The position numbers and the translations under genes were made by a program. A DNA stretch of 64,000 nt from Porphyra umbilicalis (Eukaryota; Rhodophyta; Bangiophyceae; Bangiales; Bangiaceae). The notes beneath the pieces are model-generated. The model was given only the letters and a program-made list of their open reading frames with translations. It searched no databases and was not told where the DNA came from. Numbering within the stretch: position 1 is the stretch's first letter; every line of letters begins with the position of its first letter. The DNA lies in the NCBI GenBank assembly GCA_002049455.2, contig KV919050.1, positions 1-64,000 on the forward strand, read 5' to 3'. Of this stretch, positions 33,478-44,014 are shown piece by piece.

Positions 33478-36213
33478 CGGAGCCGCCCGCCACCAGCGGC
33501 GCCGCCGCCGACCGGCCGCCAATCTTGGGGCGGCGGCGGCGGCCGACGACGACGACGGCCGCGCGGCGTCCGCCCCCTTGCGGCGGGTGGGGCGGGCGCA
33601 GCCGCCGCGGCCACCGCCGCCATTGCCGCCGCCGCCGCCCCGAGCAACGCCGCCCGCCGCACCCGCACCAGGTCCCCCCCCCCCCCCCCACCCCGCCGCA
33701 CGCGGCCACCGCGGACGCGGCGCCGCCCGCCACCAGCGGCGCCGCCGCCGACCGGCCGCCAATCTTGGGGCGGCGGCGGCGGCCGACGACGACGACGGCC
33801 GCGCGGCGTCCGCCCCCTTGCGGCGGGTGGGGCGGGCGCAGCCGCCGCGGCCACCGCCGCCATTGCCGCCGCCGCCGCCCCGAGCAACGCCGCCCGCCGC
33901 ACCCGCACCAGGTCCCCCCCCCCCCCCCCCACCCCGCCGCACGCGGCCACCGCGGACGCGGCGCCGCCCGCCACCAGCGGCGCCGCCGCCGACCGGCCGC
34001 CAATCTTGGGGCGGCGGCGGCGGCCGACGACGACGACGGCCGCGCGGCGTCCGCCCCCTTGCGGCGGGTGGGGCGGGCGCAGCCGCCGCGGCCACCGCCG
34101 CCATTGCCGCCGCCGCCGCCCCGAGCAACGCCGCCCGCCGCACCCGCACCAGGTCCCCCCCCCCCCCCCACCCCGCCGCACGCGGCCACCGCGGACGCGG
34201 CGCCGCCCGCCACCAGCGGCGCCGCCGCCGACCGGCCGCCAATCTTGGGGCGGCGGCGGCGGCCGACGACGACGACGGCCGCGCGGCGTCCGCCCCCTTG
34301 CGGCGGGTGGGGCGGGCGCAGCCGCCGCGGCCACCGCCGCCATTGCCGCCGCCGCCGCCCCGAGCAACGCCGCCCGCCGCACCCGCACCAGGTCCCCCCC
34401 CCCCCCCCACCCCGCCGCACGCGGCCACCGCGGACGCGGCGCCGCCCGCCACCAGCGGCGCCGCCGCCGACCGGCCGCCAATCTTGGGGCGGCGGCGGCG
34501 GCCGACGACGACGACGGCCGCGCGGCGTCCGCCCCCTTGCGGCGGGTGGGGCGGGCGCAGCCGCCGCGGCCACCGCCGCCATTGCCGCCGCCGCCGCCCC
34601 GAGCAACGCCGCCCGCCGCACCCGCACCAGGTCCCCCCCCCCCCCCCCCACCCCGCCGCACGCGGCCACCGCGGACGCGGCGCCGCCCGCCACCAGCGGC
34701 GCCGCCGCCGACCGGCCGCCAATCTTGGGGCGGCGGCGGCGGCCGACGACGACGACGGCCGCGCGGCGTCCGCCCCCTTGCGGCGGGTGGGGCGGGCGCA
34801 GCCGCCGCGGCCACCGCCGCCATTGCCGCCGCCGCCGCCCCGAGCAACGCCGCCCGCCGCACCCGCACCAGGTCCCCCCCCCCCCCCCCCCACCCCGCCG
34901 CACGCGGCCACCGCGGACGCGGCGCCGCCCGCCACCAGCGGCGCCGCCGCCGACCGGCCGCCAATCTTGGGGCGGCGGCGGCGGCCGACGACGACGACGG
35001 CCGCGCGGCGTCCGCCCCCTTGCGGCGGGTGGGGCGGGCGCAGCCGCCGCGGCCACCGCCGCCATTGCCGCCGCCGCCGCCCCGAGCAACGCCGCCCGCC
35101 GCACCCGCACCAGGTCCCCCCCCCCCCCCCCACCCCGCCGCACGCGGCCACCGCGGACGCGGCGCCGCCCGCCACCAGCGGCGCCGCCGCCGACCGGCCG
35201 CCAATCTTGGGGCGGCGGCGGCGGCCGACGACGACGACGGCCGCGCGGCGTCCGCCCCCTTGCGGCGGGTGGGGCGGGCGCAGCCGCCGCGGCCACCGCC
35301 GCCATTGCCGCCGCCGCCGCCCCGAGCAACGCCGCCCGCCGCACCCGCACCAGGTCCCCCCCCCCCCCCCCACCCCGCCGCACGCGGCCACCGCGGACGC
35401 GGCGCCGCCCGCCACCAGCGGCGCCGCCGCCGACCGGCCGCCAATCTTGGGGCGGCGGCGGCGGCCGACGACGACGACGGCCGCGCGGCGTCCGCCCCCT
35501 TGCGGCGGGTGGGGCGGGCGCAGCCGCCGCGGCCACCGCCGCCATTGCCGCCGCCGCCGCCCCGAGCAACGCCGCCCGCCGCACCCGCACCAGGTCCCCC
35601 CCCCCCCCCCCACCCCGCCGCACGCGGCCACCGCGGACGCGGCGCCGCCCGCCACCAGCGGCGCCGCCGCCGACCGGCCGCCAATCTTGGGGCGGCGGCG
35701 GCGGCCGACGACGACGACGGCCGCGCGGCGTCCGCCCCCTTGCGGCGGGTGGGGCGGGCGCAGCCGCCGCGGCCACCGCCGCCATTGCCGCCGCCGCCGC
35801 CCCGAGCAACGCCGCCCGCCGCACCCGCACCAGGTCCCCCCCCCCCCCCCCACCCCGCCGCACGCGGCCACCGCGGACGCGGCGCCGCCCGCCACCAGCG
35901 GCGCCGCCGCCGACCGGCCGCCAATCTTGGGGCGGCGGCGGCGGCCGACGACGACGACGGCCGCGCGGCGTCCGCCCCCTTGCGGCGGGTGGGGCGGGCG
36001 CAGCCGCCGCGGCCACCGCCGCCATTGCCGCCGCCGCCGCCCCGAGCAACGCCGCCCGCCGCACCCGCACCAGGTCCCCCCCCCCCCCCCCACCCCGCCG
36101 CACGCGGCCACCGCGGACGCGGCGCCGCCCGCCACCAGCGGCGCCGCCGCCGACCGGCCGCCAATCTTGGGGCGGCGGCGGCGGCCGACGACGACGACGG
36201 CCGCGCGGCGTCC
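33478..36213. repeat. 240-bp G+C-rich tandem array, 11 full units plus a part
   Basis: Eleven nearly identical units of 239-242 bp start at about 33482, 33722, 33962, 34202, 34441, 34682, 34923, 35163, 35403, 35643 and 35883. A twelfth is cut at about 36213. Each contains the block CCGGCCGCCAATCTTGGGGC, a GACGACGACGACGG block, and a run of 14-17 C. The units differ almost only in the length of that C run. Because the period is near a multiple of three, several frames on both strands stay open for over 1,000 codons. These are composition artefacts, not genes. Such uniformity implies recent amplification or ongoing homogenisation. Confidence 0.97.
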
Positions 36214-36267
36214 GTTCCCCGGCGGCACGGGCGACCGAGGCCGTCGTCGACGCCGGCGCCGGTGGTG

Positions 36268-36348
36268 GGCGGCACTGGCGCCGCGTCGCGGCGCGGCGCC
36301 GGCGGCGAAGTCGTCGGCGCCGCGCCGCGACGCGGCGCCAGTGCCGCC
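36268..36348. repeat. perfect 33-bp inverted repeat with 15-base loop
   Basis: The arms 36268-36300 and 36316-36348 are exact reverse complements (outer edge GGCGGCACTGGCGCC). They lie just beyond the end of the tandem array, within the Harbinger element. The stem is nearly all G:C and would form a very stable cruciform or RNA hairpin. Confidence 0.9.
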
Positions 36349-36801
36349 ACCGCCGGCGGCGGTGGCGGCGTCGGCCGAGGACGCACGGGCCGTCGGGGCA
36401 GCGCCGCGGGGCTGCCGCTCGTGGCTCCTTGCCATCATGCGCTTTCGCCACCGGCACCCGTCCACCCGTGATTGTAGTAGTCGACAGTTGGGTGGCGCTC
36501 GTCCGAGGCTCTCTCTCCGTTTGCGTTGAAAAATGCATGTCCGGGCCGAGACGCCATTTCTGAAAAGTCTTCGTTAACGGTACCGTCGGCAGTGGAAGTC
36601 ATCGTCCCTGGAGGCCGACGTGACTCTTCCCCCGCGCCGGGGCAGGCGTCAGCACGCGGTGGTGTGATGGGATACAGTCCGCCTCCGTCCGACATGCCGC
36701 GACCGGGAGCTGGGCCGGTAGACGAACGACCGACAAGCGGCGCGGAAGCGCCGCCTCCGCCATGAAATGGCACGTCCGCACCGCGTGCACCACCAGCACC
36801 T
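36349..36801. other. non-coding spacer downstream of the Myb-like gene
   Basis: No recognised gene; 3' flank of the minus-strand Myb-like gene. Confidence 0.4.
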
Positions 36802-38127
36802 TCACCAACGGAGGTTGCGCCCCCCCGCGCCCTCCACAACCCCCCCCTCTGCATCCACCACCCCCCCACGGCCTCCACCACTCCCCCCGCGGCCTGCACC
36901 CTCCCCCCTGTGCCCACCACCACTCCCGCCACGCCGTCCACCACCCCCCACTCGCCCACCACCGCTGGAAGGCGAGCCGCGTGCTCCAGCAGCAGCAAAG
37001 GCCGGCAGTCGTGGCCGGCGCTGCAAGCCGTCCTCGTCGGTGGAAGACAAATCATCGTCGCCCCCCGCCCTCCCCGCGGGAGAACGGGCAGCTGCAGCTG
37101 CCATAGCCGCTCGCGCGGCCAGGCGTGCAGCTTTTGCCGTGGTCCGGCGTGCCAAGGCCTCAGCCTCAGCGTCTGCGATTACTTGGACGCGCCTCGCTTC
37201 GGCGGCGTCGCGGGCACGCTCTGCAGCGACCTCTTCCCGCCGAACTCGAGCTTGCTCGTCCTCCTCGTCCATTTCGGCTGCCATCCGAGCCGCTGTGCGA
37301 GCCCGGAACGCCTGCGCGGCTGGCGTGCCGCGCATCGCCGCCGAATTGAAGAACACGGCCCGCTCCATATTCTTGAGGGTTTCTGCTTTGCGAACCGAAG
37401 ATTCGGTCAGCTCTTTAACCCGCTTGTTCATGGCGGCGGTCGCGGCCAGCAGCCCGGCCTGGTCCTTAGTACGCTTAGACCCCATTGGCTGCACTGCAGG
37501 CTGGCCATCTGCGCGGGATGATGACGAACCACCCCGCCTCGACCCGACCCCGGCCGGGGCCGCCGAAGTGGACCCACCGCCCGCACCAGCCGCGACTGCC
37601 ACGCCGGAAACCTCGTCCTCCATCTCCAGGCCAACGATCACAGCCGGAGACGACAGTGAGGAGCCAGAGGAGGGGATAGGGAACGTGTCCGAGAAGCGGG
37701 GGTATTCACGCAGGAGTTCCCAAGATGAGAGAAAGCGAAAGACACCACAGGACCCGGGAATGTCAGCTTTGTAATCATCTCGCTTGTTGAATGCCGCAAT
37801 GGCCATATCAGTGAGGTCCTTGGTGGTCATCCCAGTGTGGGGCGATCGAGTTATTGAAGCGAGGCAGGCGCTCAGGCGCGTGCAGTCAGGCGCGATATGG
37901 TCAAGCCAGCGCGTACGCACGGCGGCAACACTGCGCGCTTCCCAGTATCTCGGATCGTTCATTGTCTCAGGGTAGTTAGTTCGCTCCGCCAGCATATCGA
38001 TGCGAATGCCCTCGAAAAACTGAGCCGACTTCAAGCTCGTCCCAACGTCGGCCCTGTTAGACCTCGCAATCCACCCCTTGGTGATCCCCAGCTCCTCCCC
38101 CTCAGTCCACTGGCAACCCTTGACCAT
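36802..38127 (-). CDS. Harbinger Myb/SANT-like (NAM-associated-like) DNA-binding protein
   Basis: The ATG at 38127 (MVKGCQWTEGEEL) was chosen because the Trp/Glu-rich start of the Myb-like domain follows at once. The frame is open further up to 38331, and another Met exists there. About 441 residues result. The N-terminal domain has the pattern W-x-EGEEL, WIARSNRADVGTSLKSAQFF, RTRWLDHIAPDC, and CGVFRFLSSWELLREYPRF, as in the second protein of plant and algal PIF/Harbinger elements. That protein binds the ends and imports the transposase. An Ala/Arg/Glu-rich coiled-coil-like middle (TKDQAGLLAATAAMNKRVKE, then ARRTTAKAARLAARAAMAAA) and a Gly-rich tail follow. It reads convergently with the transposase. 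Confidence 0.75.
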   Translation of the reverse strand: MVKGCQWTEGEELGITKGWIARSNRADVGTSLKSAQFFEGIRIDMLAERTNYPETMNDPRYWEARSVAAVRTRWLDHIAPDCTRLSACLASITRSPHTGMTTKDLTDMAIAAFNKRDDYKADIPGSCGVFRFLSSWELLREYPRFSDTFPIPSSGSSLSSPAVIVGLEMEDEVSGVAVAAGAGGGSTSAAPAGVGSRRGGSSSSRADGQPAVQPMGSKRTKDQAGLLAATAAMNKRVKELTESSVRKAETLKNMERAVFFNSAAMRGTPAAQAFRARTAARMAAEMDEEDEQARVRREEVAAERARDAAEARRVQVIADAEAEALARRTTAKAARLAARAAMAAAAARSPAGRAGGDDDLSSTDEDGLQRRPRLPAFAAAGARGSPSSGGGRVGGGGRRGGSGGGHRGEGAGRGGSGGGRGGVVDAEGGVVEGAGGRNLRW

Positions 38128-38693
38128 CTCGGCTGGGGGGACACGGCGGAGACGGTGTTGAGTCCAGACGCTAGCGCGCCGGTACGCGTCACTGCGATGA
38201 AGATGGGCGCGACGACGACAGTCGACAACGCGGGGATGCGACCACGACGGCCAACGGATGCATGGCATAGAGGAGGATGCACGATTGAACAGCGATCGAT
38301 CAACATCAGATTCTAAGGAGTTTCTGACCACTGATAATTATTGCTGGTATTTATTGCCGATCGATCGCGATCGATCAACGCTCTACGAATCAAGGGAGAT
38401 ACTCCCGATACTGTCTGCACGCCACGGGTCACGCAGACCATTGGCGTACGTGTTCCGAACAGGGAACCAGGGGTTGGCCAAACGACTCGGGGCGTCTCCA
38501 AACAGGCCTGTTTGGAGTGGCGCTGCCGTTCAAGCTCCAAAAGAAGGGCGATCCCGCGAGACGACCACGAGATGCACTAAGGGATTAGAAAATGTGAACA
38601 GGTCTATTTATGGGTCGTCACAGCCCCGTCACACCCTAGTTTTGGAGCGGATCCCAGCCACCAGTGCTCCAACCGTCCAAACGGCCAAACGGT
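38128..38693. other. right subterminal region of the Harbinger element with palindromes
   Basis: It contains GATCGATCGCGATCGATC (38359-38376) and the 22-bp palindrome CTCCAAACAGGCCTGTTTGGAG (38496-38517). The arms of a hairpin that includes the right end begin at about 38660. No gene beyond the possible upstream extension of the Myb-like frame. Confidence 0.6.
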
Positions 38694-38740
38694 GCCACGT
38701 TTGGCTGTTTGGACGGTTGGAGCCATTGGTGGAGACGCTC
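38694..38740 (-). repeat. right terminal inverted repeat of the Harbinger element
   Basis: It ends CCATTGGTGGAGACGCTC immediately before the TGA duplication. An additional inverted copy at about 38660-38693 pairs with it, making the right end a hairpin. Confidence 0.85.
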
Positions 38741-38743
38741 TGA

Positions 38744-39332
38744 GGTGTGTGGCCAGCACGTAGAACAGGCCCTCGAGTCATCGAGTTCTGCTAAAATAAA
38801 CTTGTGTGGCCCCCGCTGATGTGGAATTCAACACATTAGTATTTCCGTTCTGTACCTTCCAAATCATGATTCTGTTGTCAGTTGCCCACGATTTCATCAA
38901 AGGCAAGGGTTAGACAACTGCACGTCGTTGAAGGATGGTCACGAGGCCACGGTGGCACGTCGTCAGCGTACAAGTCAAGCGACGGTTGGCGTTCACGGTC
39001 TGCCTGGATGAAGCTGGCTAGACGAGACTTGCTCGACTGGTGGCCAACCGGCGGGTTGACAATGGCGTCCTAAGAGCCCTCTCGCGAGGGGTGACGACCA
39101 CACCGCCTCTGGGATCTATTGGCCTTGACCTTTCATTCGTGAGGCGCGCAGCGGGTCTGGTGGCATCGTCGTCGGCCACGAGTGGCCAACGTGCCGCCGC
39201 ACGTGCGCGGCGTGCTTGCCACGGGTTGGCATCTGTCTGGGTAGCTAGGCCCCCGGGGGCCCCGCGGACCACTGCCACTCCCGCGCGGGCCGGCCCGGGC
39301 CCCCACCCGCGCCGCCGCCACCCACCCCGAGT
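38744..39332. other. no gene recognised
   Basis: Ordinary-composition DNA right of the Harbinger element, grading into a G+C-rich island after 39240. Confidence 0.4.
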
Positions 39333-40829
39333 GTGGCCCGCATCGCGATCGCCGCGGGCATCGCCGGCGCGCCGCCCCGCCGCGTCCCCGTGTTGCCACC
39401 CCTGTACAGTATCCCCCGTCGGGCGCCCGGCTTCGACGCCTTCCCTTTCCTGGGGCGTTTCCTCCCCCCCCGGCCCCCGCCGTCCCCCCCCCCCCCCCCC
39501 CCCGCCCTCTTCTCCAGCCCCGCTCGCGCCGGTGGCCGCGCCGCTGTTGGGGCAAACGGCGGGCGCGCCCCGCGACACTCGCCGGCGGGGGTGGTCCAAC
39601 CGGGCCGTATGGGGCGCTCGACGCGCTGCCCGCGGGGGCCCCACCAGCGGCGGACGGGCGCGCTGCAGAGGCGGCGGCGCTCGCCGATGCTGCATCGGCA
39701 CCCGTCCAAGCCGTGGCCGCCGCTTTGGCCCCGCCGGCCGCCGACCATGGCAACGGCCATGGCGCTGGCGACGGCGGCGGTGCGCCGCCCGACGTGGAGC
39801 TCGGCCCCCTCGTCGTGACCTTTTTTGCGAACCCCTCACCCCCGTCGCTGTCGATGATGACGCGGGCCTGCTCTTTTGCGACCTCGTGCGGGACCGGCGG
39901 TCGCACGCCAACCGCGGGGTGCTGCCGCGCACCTTTTGCCCGACGGTTCTGCGGGCGGTAATCGACGTGGCGGCGACCGAGTTGTTGGTCATGAGCGCCT
40001 CTGCGTCGGGGGGGGCGTCGCTCGTCGAGTGGCTCGACTTGGCGCCGGACGGGGGGGGGTTGACCTACTCGGAATTTTTTCGTGGCACGCCCGCCGCCGG
40101 TGGCCCCCAGTGGCGGCCACGGCAACGGCAATGGCGTCGGCGACGGCGGCGGCGGCGGCGGCGCGCAGCCGCCCGTCGGCAGCCGGCAGCTGGTGGCGGT
40201 TGCGTCCCCGCTCGTCGCCCACGCGTCGCCGGTCGCCGCGTCGCCGGGCGGGGGCTCCCCGAGCGCGGCGGCGGCGACGGCGGCGGCGGCGACCACCACC
40301 GCCGCCGCCGCCGCCGCGGGGGTGCCCCCCTGCCTCGTCGCCCTCCTCGCCAAGCAGGTCGGGCTCTTTGGTGGGTGGGTGCAGCGGCCGCCCGGGGCGG
40401 CCGCCGAGCGCCCCTCCCCGACCATTTGCGCCGTGTCGCCGGACAATGGGGCCGACGCGGACGCGGTGCGGCGGCTGCTGGTGCGGGCGGCGATGCTCGC
40501 GTCCGTGTGGCCGACGCGCGTGCGCGTCAGTGTGCCCGACGGGGGGGGGGGGGGGGGGGGGGGGGCAAGCGGCCGTTACGGGAAAGGGCAGGTGGGGAGG
40601 GGGGGGGGAGCGGCTGGGGGGGGGGGGGGGCGCCGCCCGCCCGCCCGCCGCGGCCGCCGTCACGCGGTCGGCCGCCGCGGCGGCTGCCACGCGCCCGGCG
40701 GCCGGCGGGGGGGGGGGTGGCCGCCGTCGCCGCCGACCGTGGCGTCGGGCGGCCGCGGGGGGCACCGCGACCCGCCCGGGCAGCCGGCCACGGGCTATCG
40801 GCACACCGCGGGGGCGTGGGTGGCCCCGC

Positions 40830-40870
<41 letters not shown>

Positions 40871-40888
40871 GTGGCGGGGGTGAGCTGA
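39333..40888 (+). CDS. unidentified gene in a G+C-rich island, frame broken
   Basis: Several protein-like segments follow one another on the plus strand in changing frames. They are IAIAAGIAGAPPRRVPVLPP and GFDAFPFLGRFLPP (about 39335-39465); DVELGPLVVTFFANP (about 39795-39830); then in another frame TPVAVDDDAGLLFCDLVRDR, LPRTFCPTVLRAVIDVAATE and SLVEWLDLAPDGGGLTYSEF (to about 40080); then in a third frame VPPCLVALLAKQVGLFGGWV and ADAVRRLLVRAAMLASVWPT (about 40320-40520). C/G runs lie between several of them. No ATG start is clear and no family is recognised. It converges on the Rib7-like gene. Confidence 0.4.
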
Positions 40889-41426
40889 TCACCGTCCGTG
40901 ACGGGTGAGGGCGGGCGCGTCCGCGCCTGCTGCGCCCGCACCACAGGTGCGCCGTGGCGCCCGCCACCACGGCCGTGCCTCCGTCCCGCCAGCGAGCCAA
41001 GACGCCCCGCGCGCCGCCGCGTCGTCGGCCACACCAGCCGTCGGCGGCGGGCCCGGGGGGACCGCCCGCCCGCCGGCGGCGCACGCACGGTTCGCGACGG
41101 GGCGCGCGGCGGCCGGCACGCGCACCGGCCGCCCCCGACGCGACCCGCCCCCACCACACATGGTCCCCGCAACGACCCGGCGGGTGGGTGTCCCCTCGCC
41201 CCCCTCCCCCTCCCCCTCCCCACGCGCACCGCCGTGGGGCGATTCCCCCCCCGTGGCGCCGCGCACGGCGGCGGGGGCGACGCCGGGGCAGCGACGCGAC
41301 CGCGGCGCGCACGTCCACGGGGCGGCACGGGGCCACGACCGGCGGACGGAAAACAAAAAAAAACGCTTGGCTCGGCGGAACCGCCCGAGCCGCCGCGACC
41401 CGCACCCGTCGTGCGGCGCCCCCTCC
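40889..41426. other. spacer between convergent genes
   Basis: G+C-rich, with no recognised gene; lies between the 3' ends of the unidentified plus-strand gene and the Rib7-like gene. Confidence 0.45.
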
Positions 41427-42420
41427 CTACCCACCACCACCCGGCGCCACTGGGCGGCCGACGAGCACGACGTCCCCCCCCAGGACCGACGCGGTCACGT
41501 CGGCGAGGCGCGGGAAGCCCCCCCCCCCCCCCCCCCCCCCCCCCGCCGCCAACGCGCACCGCCCCCGGGGCGGCAACGACCACGGGCGCGACGGTCACGA
41601 GCGCCGCGTCGGCGAGCGGCCGCCCCCCGCCCGCCGTCGGCGCCAAAAAAGAGCCGAGGACGGCGCCGCCGCCTTCGACCATCACCGACCGCACGCCGCG
41701 GGCGCGGAGGTTGGCGAGCACCGCCGGCAGGTGCAGGCGCGTGCGGGGGACGACCCCGCCGCCGTCGCCGCCGCCGCCACCGCTGCCGCTGGCGCCATTG
41801 GCGCCCGCCCCGTCGGCCGCGGCGTGCGTCGCGGGTGGCGGCGCGACGGCGGGGACGGGGACGGTGAGGAGCCCCCCCCCAAAGGGCGCGTCGCCCGCCC
41901 CCCCCCCCCCCCCCCCCCCCAGCGAGTCGGCCACGTACCGCAGCGCCGGGGCGACCCCCCCCCCCGGGCGGTGAGGAGCTTGGCGCCGACGGGCAGGCGA
42001 CCCACCCCATCCAACACGACCGGCAGCGGGTGCGCGCCGCCCGCGCCGTACCGCCGCACCGTCAGCGACGGGTCGTCGGCGAGGACGGTGCCGACGCCAA
42101 CAACGATCGCGTCGTGCGCCGCCCGCAGGCCGTGGGCGACCGCCCACGTGGCGGGGGCGGAGAGGGACAGCGTCGCGCCGGCGGCGCCCGAGAGGGCGCC
42201 GTCGAGGGACTGCGCCCACGTGGCCGTGACAAACGGGTGCGCCGCCGCCGGCGGGTGCGCGGCAATGGCGGCGCGGAGGGGGGCGAGCACCGCCTCCACG
42301 CCGGGGTAGGTGGGGGGGGGGGGACGGGGGGGGGGGACGCCACCGCCAACCGCTTGAGGCCGTCGTCGACGGCGCCGGCCGAGGCGTCGGCCGTGTCGAC
42401 ACCCGCCGCAGGGGCGCCAT
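41427..42420 (-). CDS. Rib7/RibD-C-type riboflavin-pathway reductase, frame broken at C/G runs
   Basis: It reduces the ribosylamino-pyrimidine intermediate of riboflavin synthesis with NADPH. Family motifs are AHPFVTATWAQSLDGALSG, LRAAHDAIVVGVGTVLADDP followed by SLTVR, LPVVLDGVGRLPVGAKLL, NLRARGVRSVMVEGGGAVLG with FLAP, DAALVTVAPVVV, and the C-terminal FPRLADVTASVLGGDVVLVG ending at TAG 41427-41429. There is no deaminase domain, as in yeast Rib7. The frame changes at C/G runs (about 42312-42334, 41956-41965 and 41519-41542). A candidate ATG at 42420 opens an Arg/Ser/Thr-rich leader (MAPLRRVSTRPTPRPAPSTT) like a plastid transit peptide. In another frame the coding sequence instead continues from the upstream cyclase without a stop. 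Domain call strong; start unresolved. Confidence 0.8.
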
Positions 42421-42544
42421 CGGCCCCCTCCCGCGGCCGCTTCTTGCTCACCGCCGCGGACGTGGCGGCGGCGGCGGCCGCCGCCGCCGCTGCCGCTGCC
42501 GCCGCCGCCGCCGCCGCCACCGTCGCGTCCCGGCCGAGGCGCAC

Positions 42545-43704
42545 GGCCTTGCCGACGACGCGGAGCGTCGCCCACCCCCCCCCCCCCCCCCGTCAGCGTC
42601 GCGTCGACGCCCGCCGCCACCGCCACCGCCACCGCCGTTTCAGTGTGGCGCGTCGGCGGCGCAATGCGCACCGCGCTGACGCCGGCGGCGAGCGCGAGGT
42701 ACGGCAGCAGCTGATCCGCCGCGTGCGCGTCAACGGCCGCGCCCGCCGCCACGTCGGCGGCGAGCGACGCCGCCGCCGCCGCGCCGACCGCCTCGGCGCG
42801 GACCCCCTTTTCGCCGAGCGCCGACGCGCCAACGACGCGGCCGTCGGGGTAGGTGAGCGCAAGCGTAATGCCGCAGGCGCGGGGGGTGTAGGCGGGGGGG
42901 GGGGGGGGGTGGGGGTGCCCGCTGGGACGCTGCCGCCGCCGTCGGCGGCGGCGGCGGCGGCGGCGGCGCCGCTGCCGCCGTCGGGGTTGCCGCACCTGCC
43001 GCGGCGGCCGCGGTCGCGGCCCCTGCCGCGGTCGCGTTTCCCCCCCCTCCCCCCCCCCCCCCCGCCCTGTGGCCTTCCGCCACGGGCGTGCCCTCCACGT
43101 CGAGCATGACGCCGCTCGTGTCGGCGAGGCGCGCCCACGTGGCCGCCGGGAGGGCGCGGCGGAGCTCCGCCGCCGCGCCCGCAATTAGGCGCGCGCCGAC
43201 GCTTTCGGGGAGGCCCGTCACCCACGCGCGGCCGGTCAAGGCGGTCGGCTCCCCCGCGTCGGTCCAGTCGACGGGGGAGAGCAACCCCCCCCCCCATCCC
43301 CACCGCCGCCCCCACCGCCACCGCCGTCGCCGCCGTCGCCGCCACCGCCGTCGCCACCGTCGCCGCCGCCTTCGCCGTGCGCCGCGGCGGCGGGCACGGC
43401 GACATCCCACGACGCGGCCCCCCCCCCCGCGGGTAGTAGCCCGGCACGACCCCCCCCGCGGGCGTCAGCGCCACGCCGACGCACCCGAGCAGCGGCGCGA
43501 GCACCAGCCGCACGTAGTCCACGGGCGGCGACGCGGCGACGGCGGTGCCGCCGCGGAGGGTTAGGCGCGCTGGCGCAACGGTGAGGGCGGCCGGCAGCGC
43601 CGCTTGGAGGATGAGGGTAACCGCCCCGGCGGTGCCCGCGTCCGCCTCGTACACGCGGATGGCGGGCGTCGGCGCGTGGGGGGCGGGTGGGGGTGGGGGC
43701 AGCA

Positions 43705-43775
<71 letters not shown>

Positions 43776-44014
43776 CCGCCGGGCGCCGACACGGTCAGCG
43801 CGTGGGAGCCGCGGCTGGCGCCCACGACCGCCACGCCGGTGAGGGCGCCGACGAGGCGCGCGCCCGCCACGTGTTGGGCGCCGAGGCCGGGCGTCGGCCG
43901 CCCGCCGCGGATGTGGTGGACGGTGATGGGGCGGCCGAGGGTGGCCGCGTAGGCGAGGGCGGCGCGCACGACTTGGCCGCCGCCCTCGCCGGCGGCGCCG
44001 TCAATGGTGATCAT
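42545..44014 (-). CDS. RTCA: RNA 3'-terminal phosphate cyclase, frame broken at C/G runs
   Basis: It converts RNA 3'-phosphates to 2',3'-cyclic phosphates with ATP. The start MITIDGAAGEGGGQVVRAAL matches the family N-terminus, so the ATG at 44014 was preferred over the open frame upstream. HHIRGGRPTPGLGAQHVAGA, ADAGTAGAVTLILQAALPAA, LRGGTAVAASPPVDYVRLVL and PGYYPRGGG follow. After C/G runs (about 43423-43432, 43285-43294, 42896-42909) come SWDVAVP, LTGRAWVTGLPESVGARLIA, then GITLALTYPDGRVVGASALG, AHAADQLLPYLALAAGVSAV and PPTRHTETAVAVAV. The His in RHTET fits the adenylated catalytic His of true cyclases, unlike Rcl1. Poly-Pro/Gly and poly-Ala insertions lengthen it. The frame continues past a run at 42577-42591 toward the Rib7-like domain without a stop. 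Confidence 0.82.

Larger units (their letters stand above)
31081..38740. mobile_element. complete PIF/Harbinger DNA transposon, 7.66 kb
   Basis: The ends are inverted copies beginning GAGCRTCTCCACCAATGG and continuing NNCCAACCGTCCAA; about 31 of the first 35 bases match. The element is flanked by a 3-base duplication TGA (31078-31080 and 38741-38743), as expected for PIF/Harbinger. It encodes the two proteins typical of the superfamily: a spliced DDE transposase (plus strand, 31587-33243) and a Myb/SANT-like partner (minus strand, 38127-36802). Between them sits a 2.7-kb G+C-rich tandem array and a perfect 33-bp hairpin. Both genes are open, so the copy could be autonomous. Confidence 0.9.

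Noticed and set aside
33478-36213. CRISPR-like array
   Set aside because: Units are 240 bp and directly abutting with no unique spacers, inside a eukaryotic transposon.
33244-36563. Five overlapping open frames of about 980-1,075 codons on both strands
   Set aside because: They follow from the G+C-rich 240-bp tandem repeat whose period is close to a multiple of three; all are Pro/Arg/Gly/Ala-rich and none has a domain.
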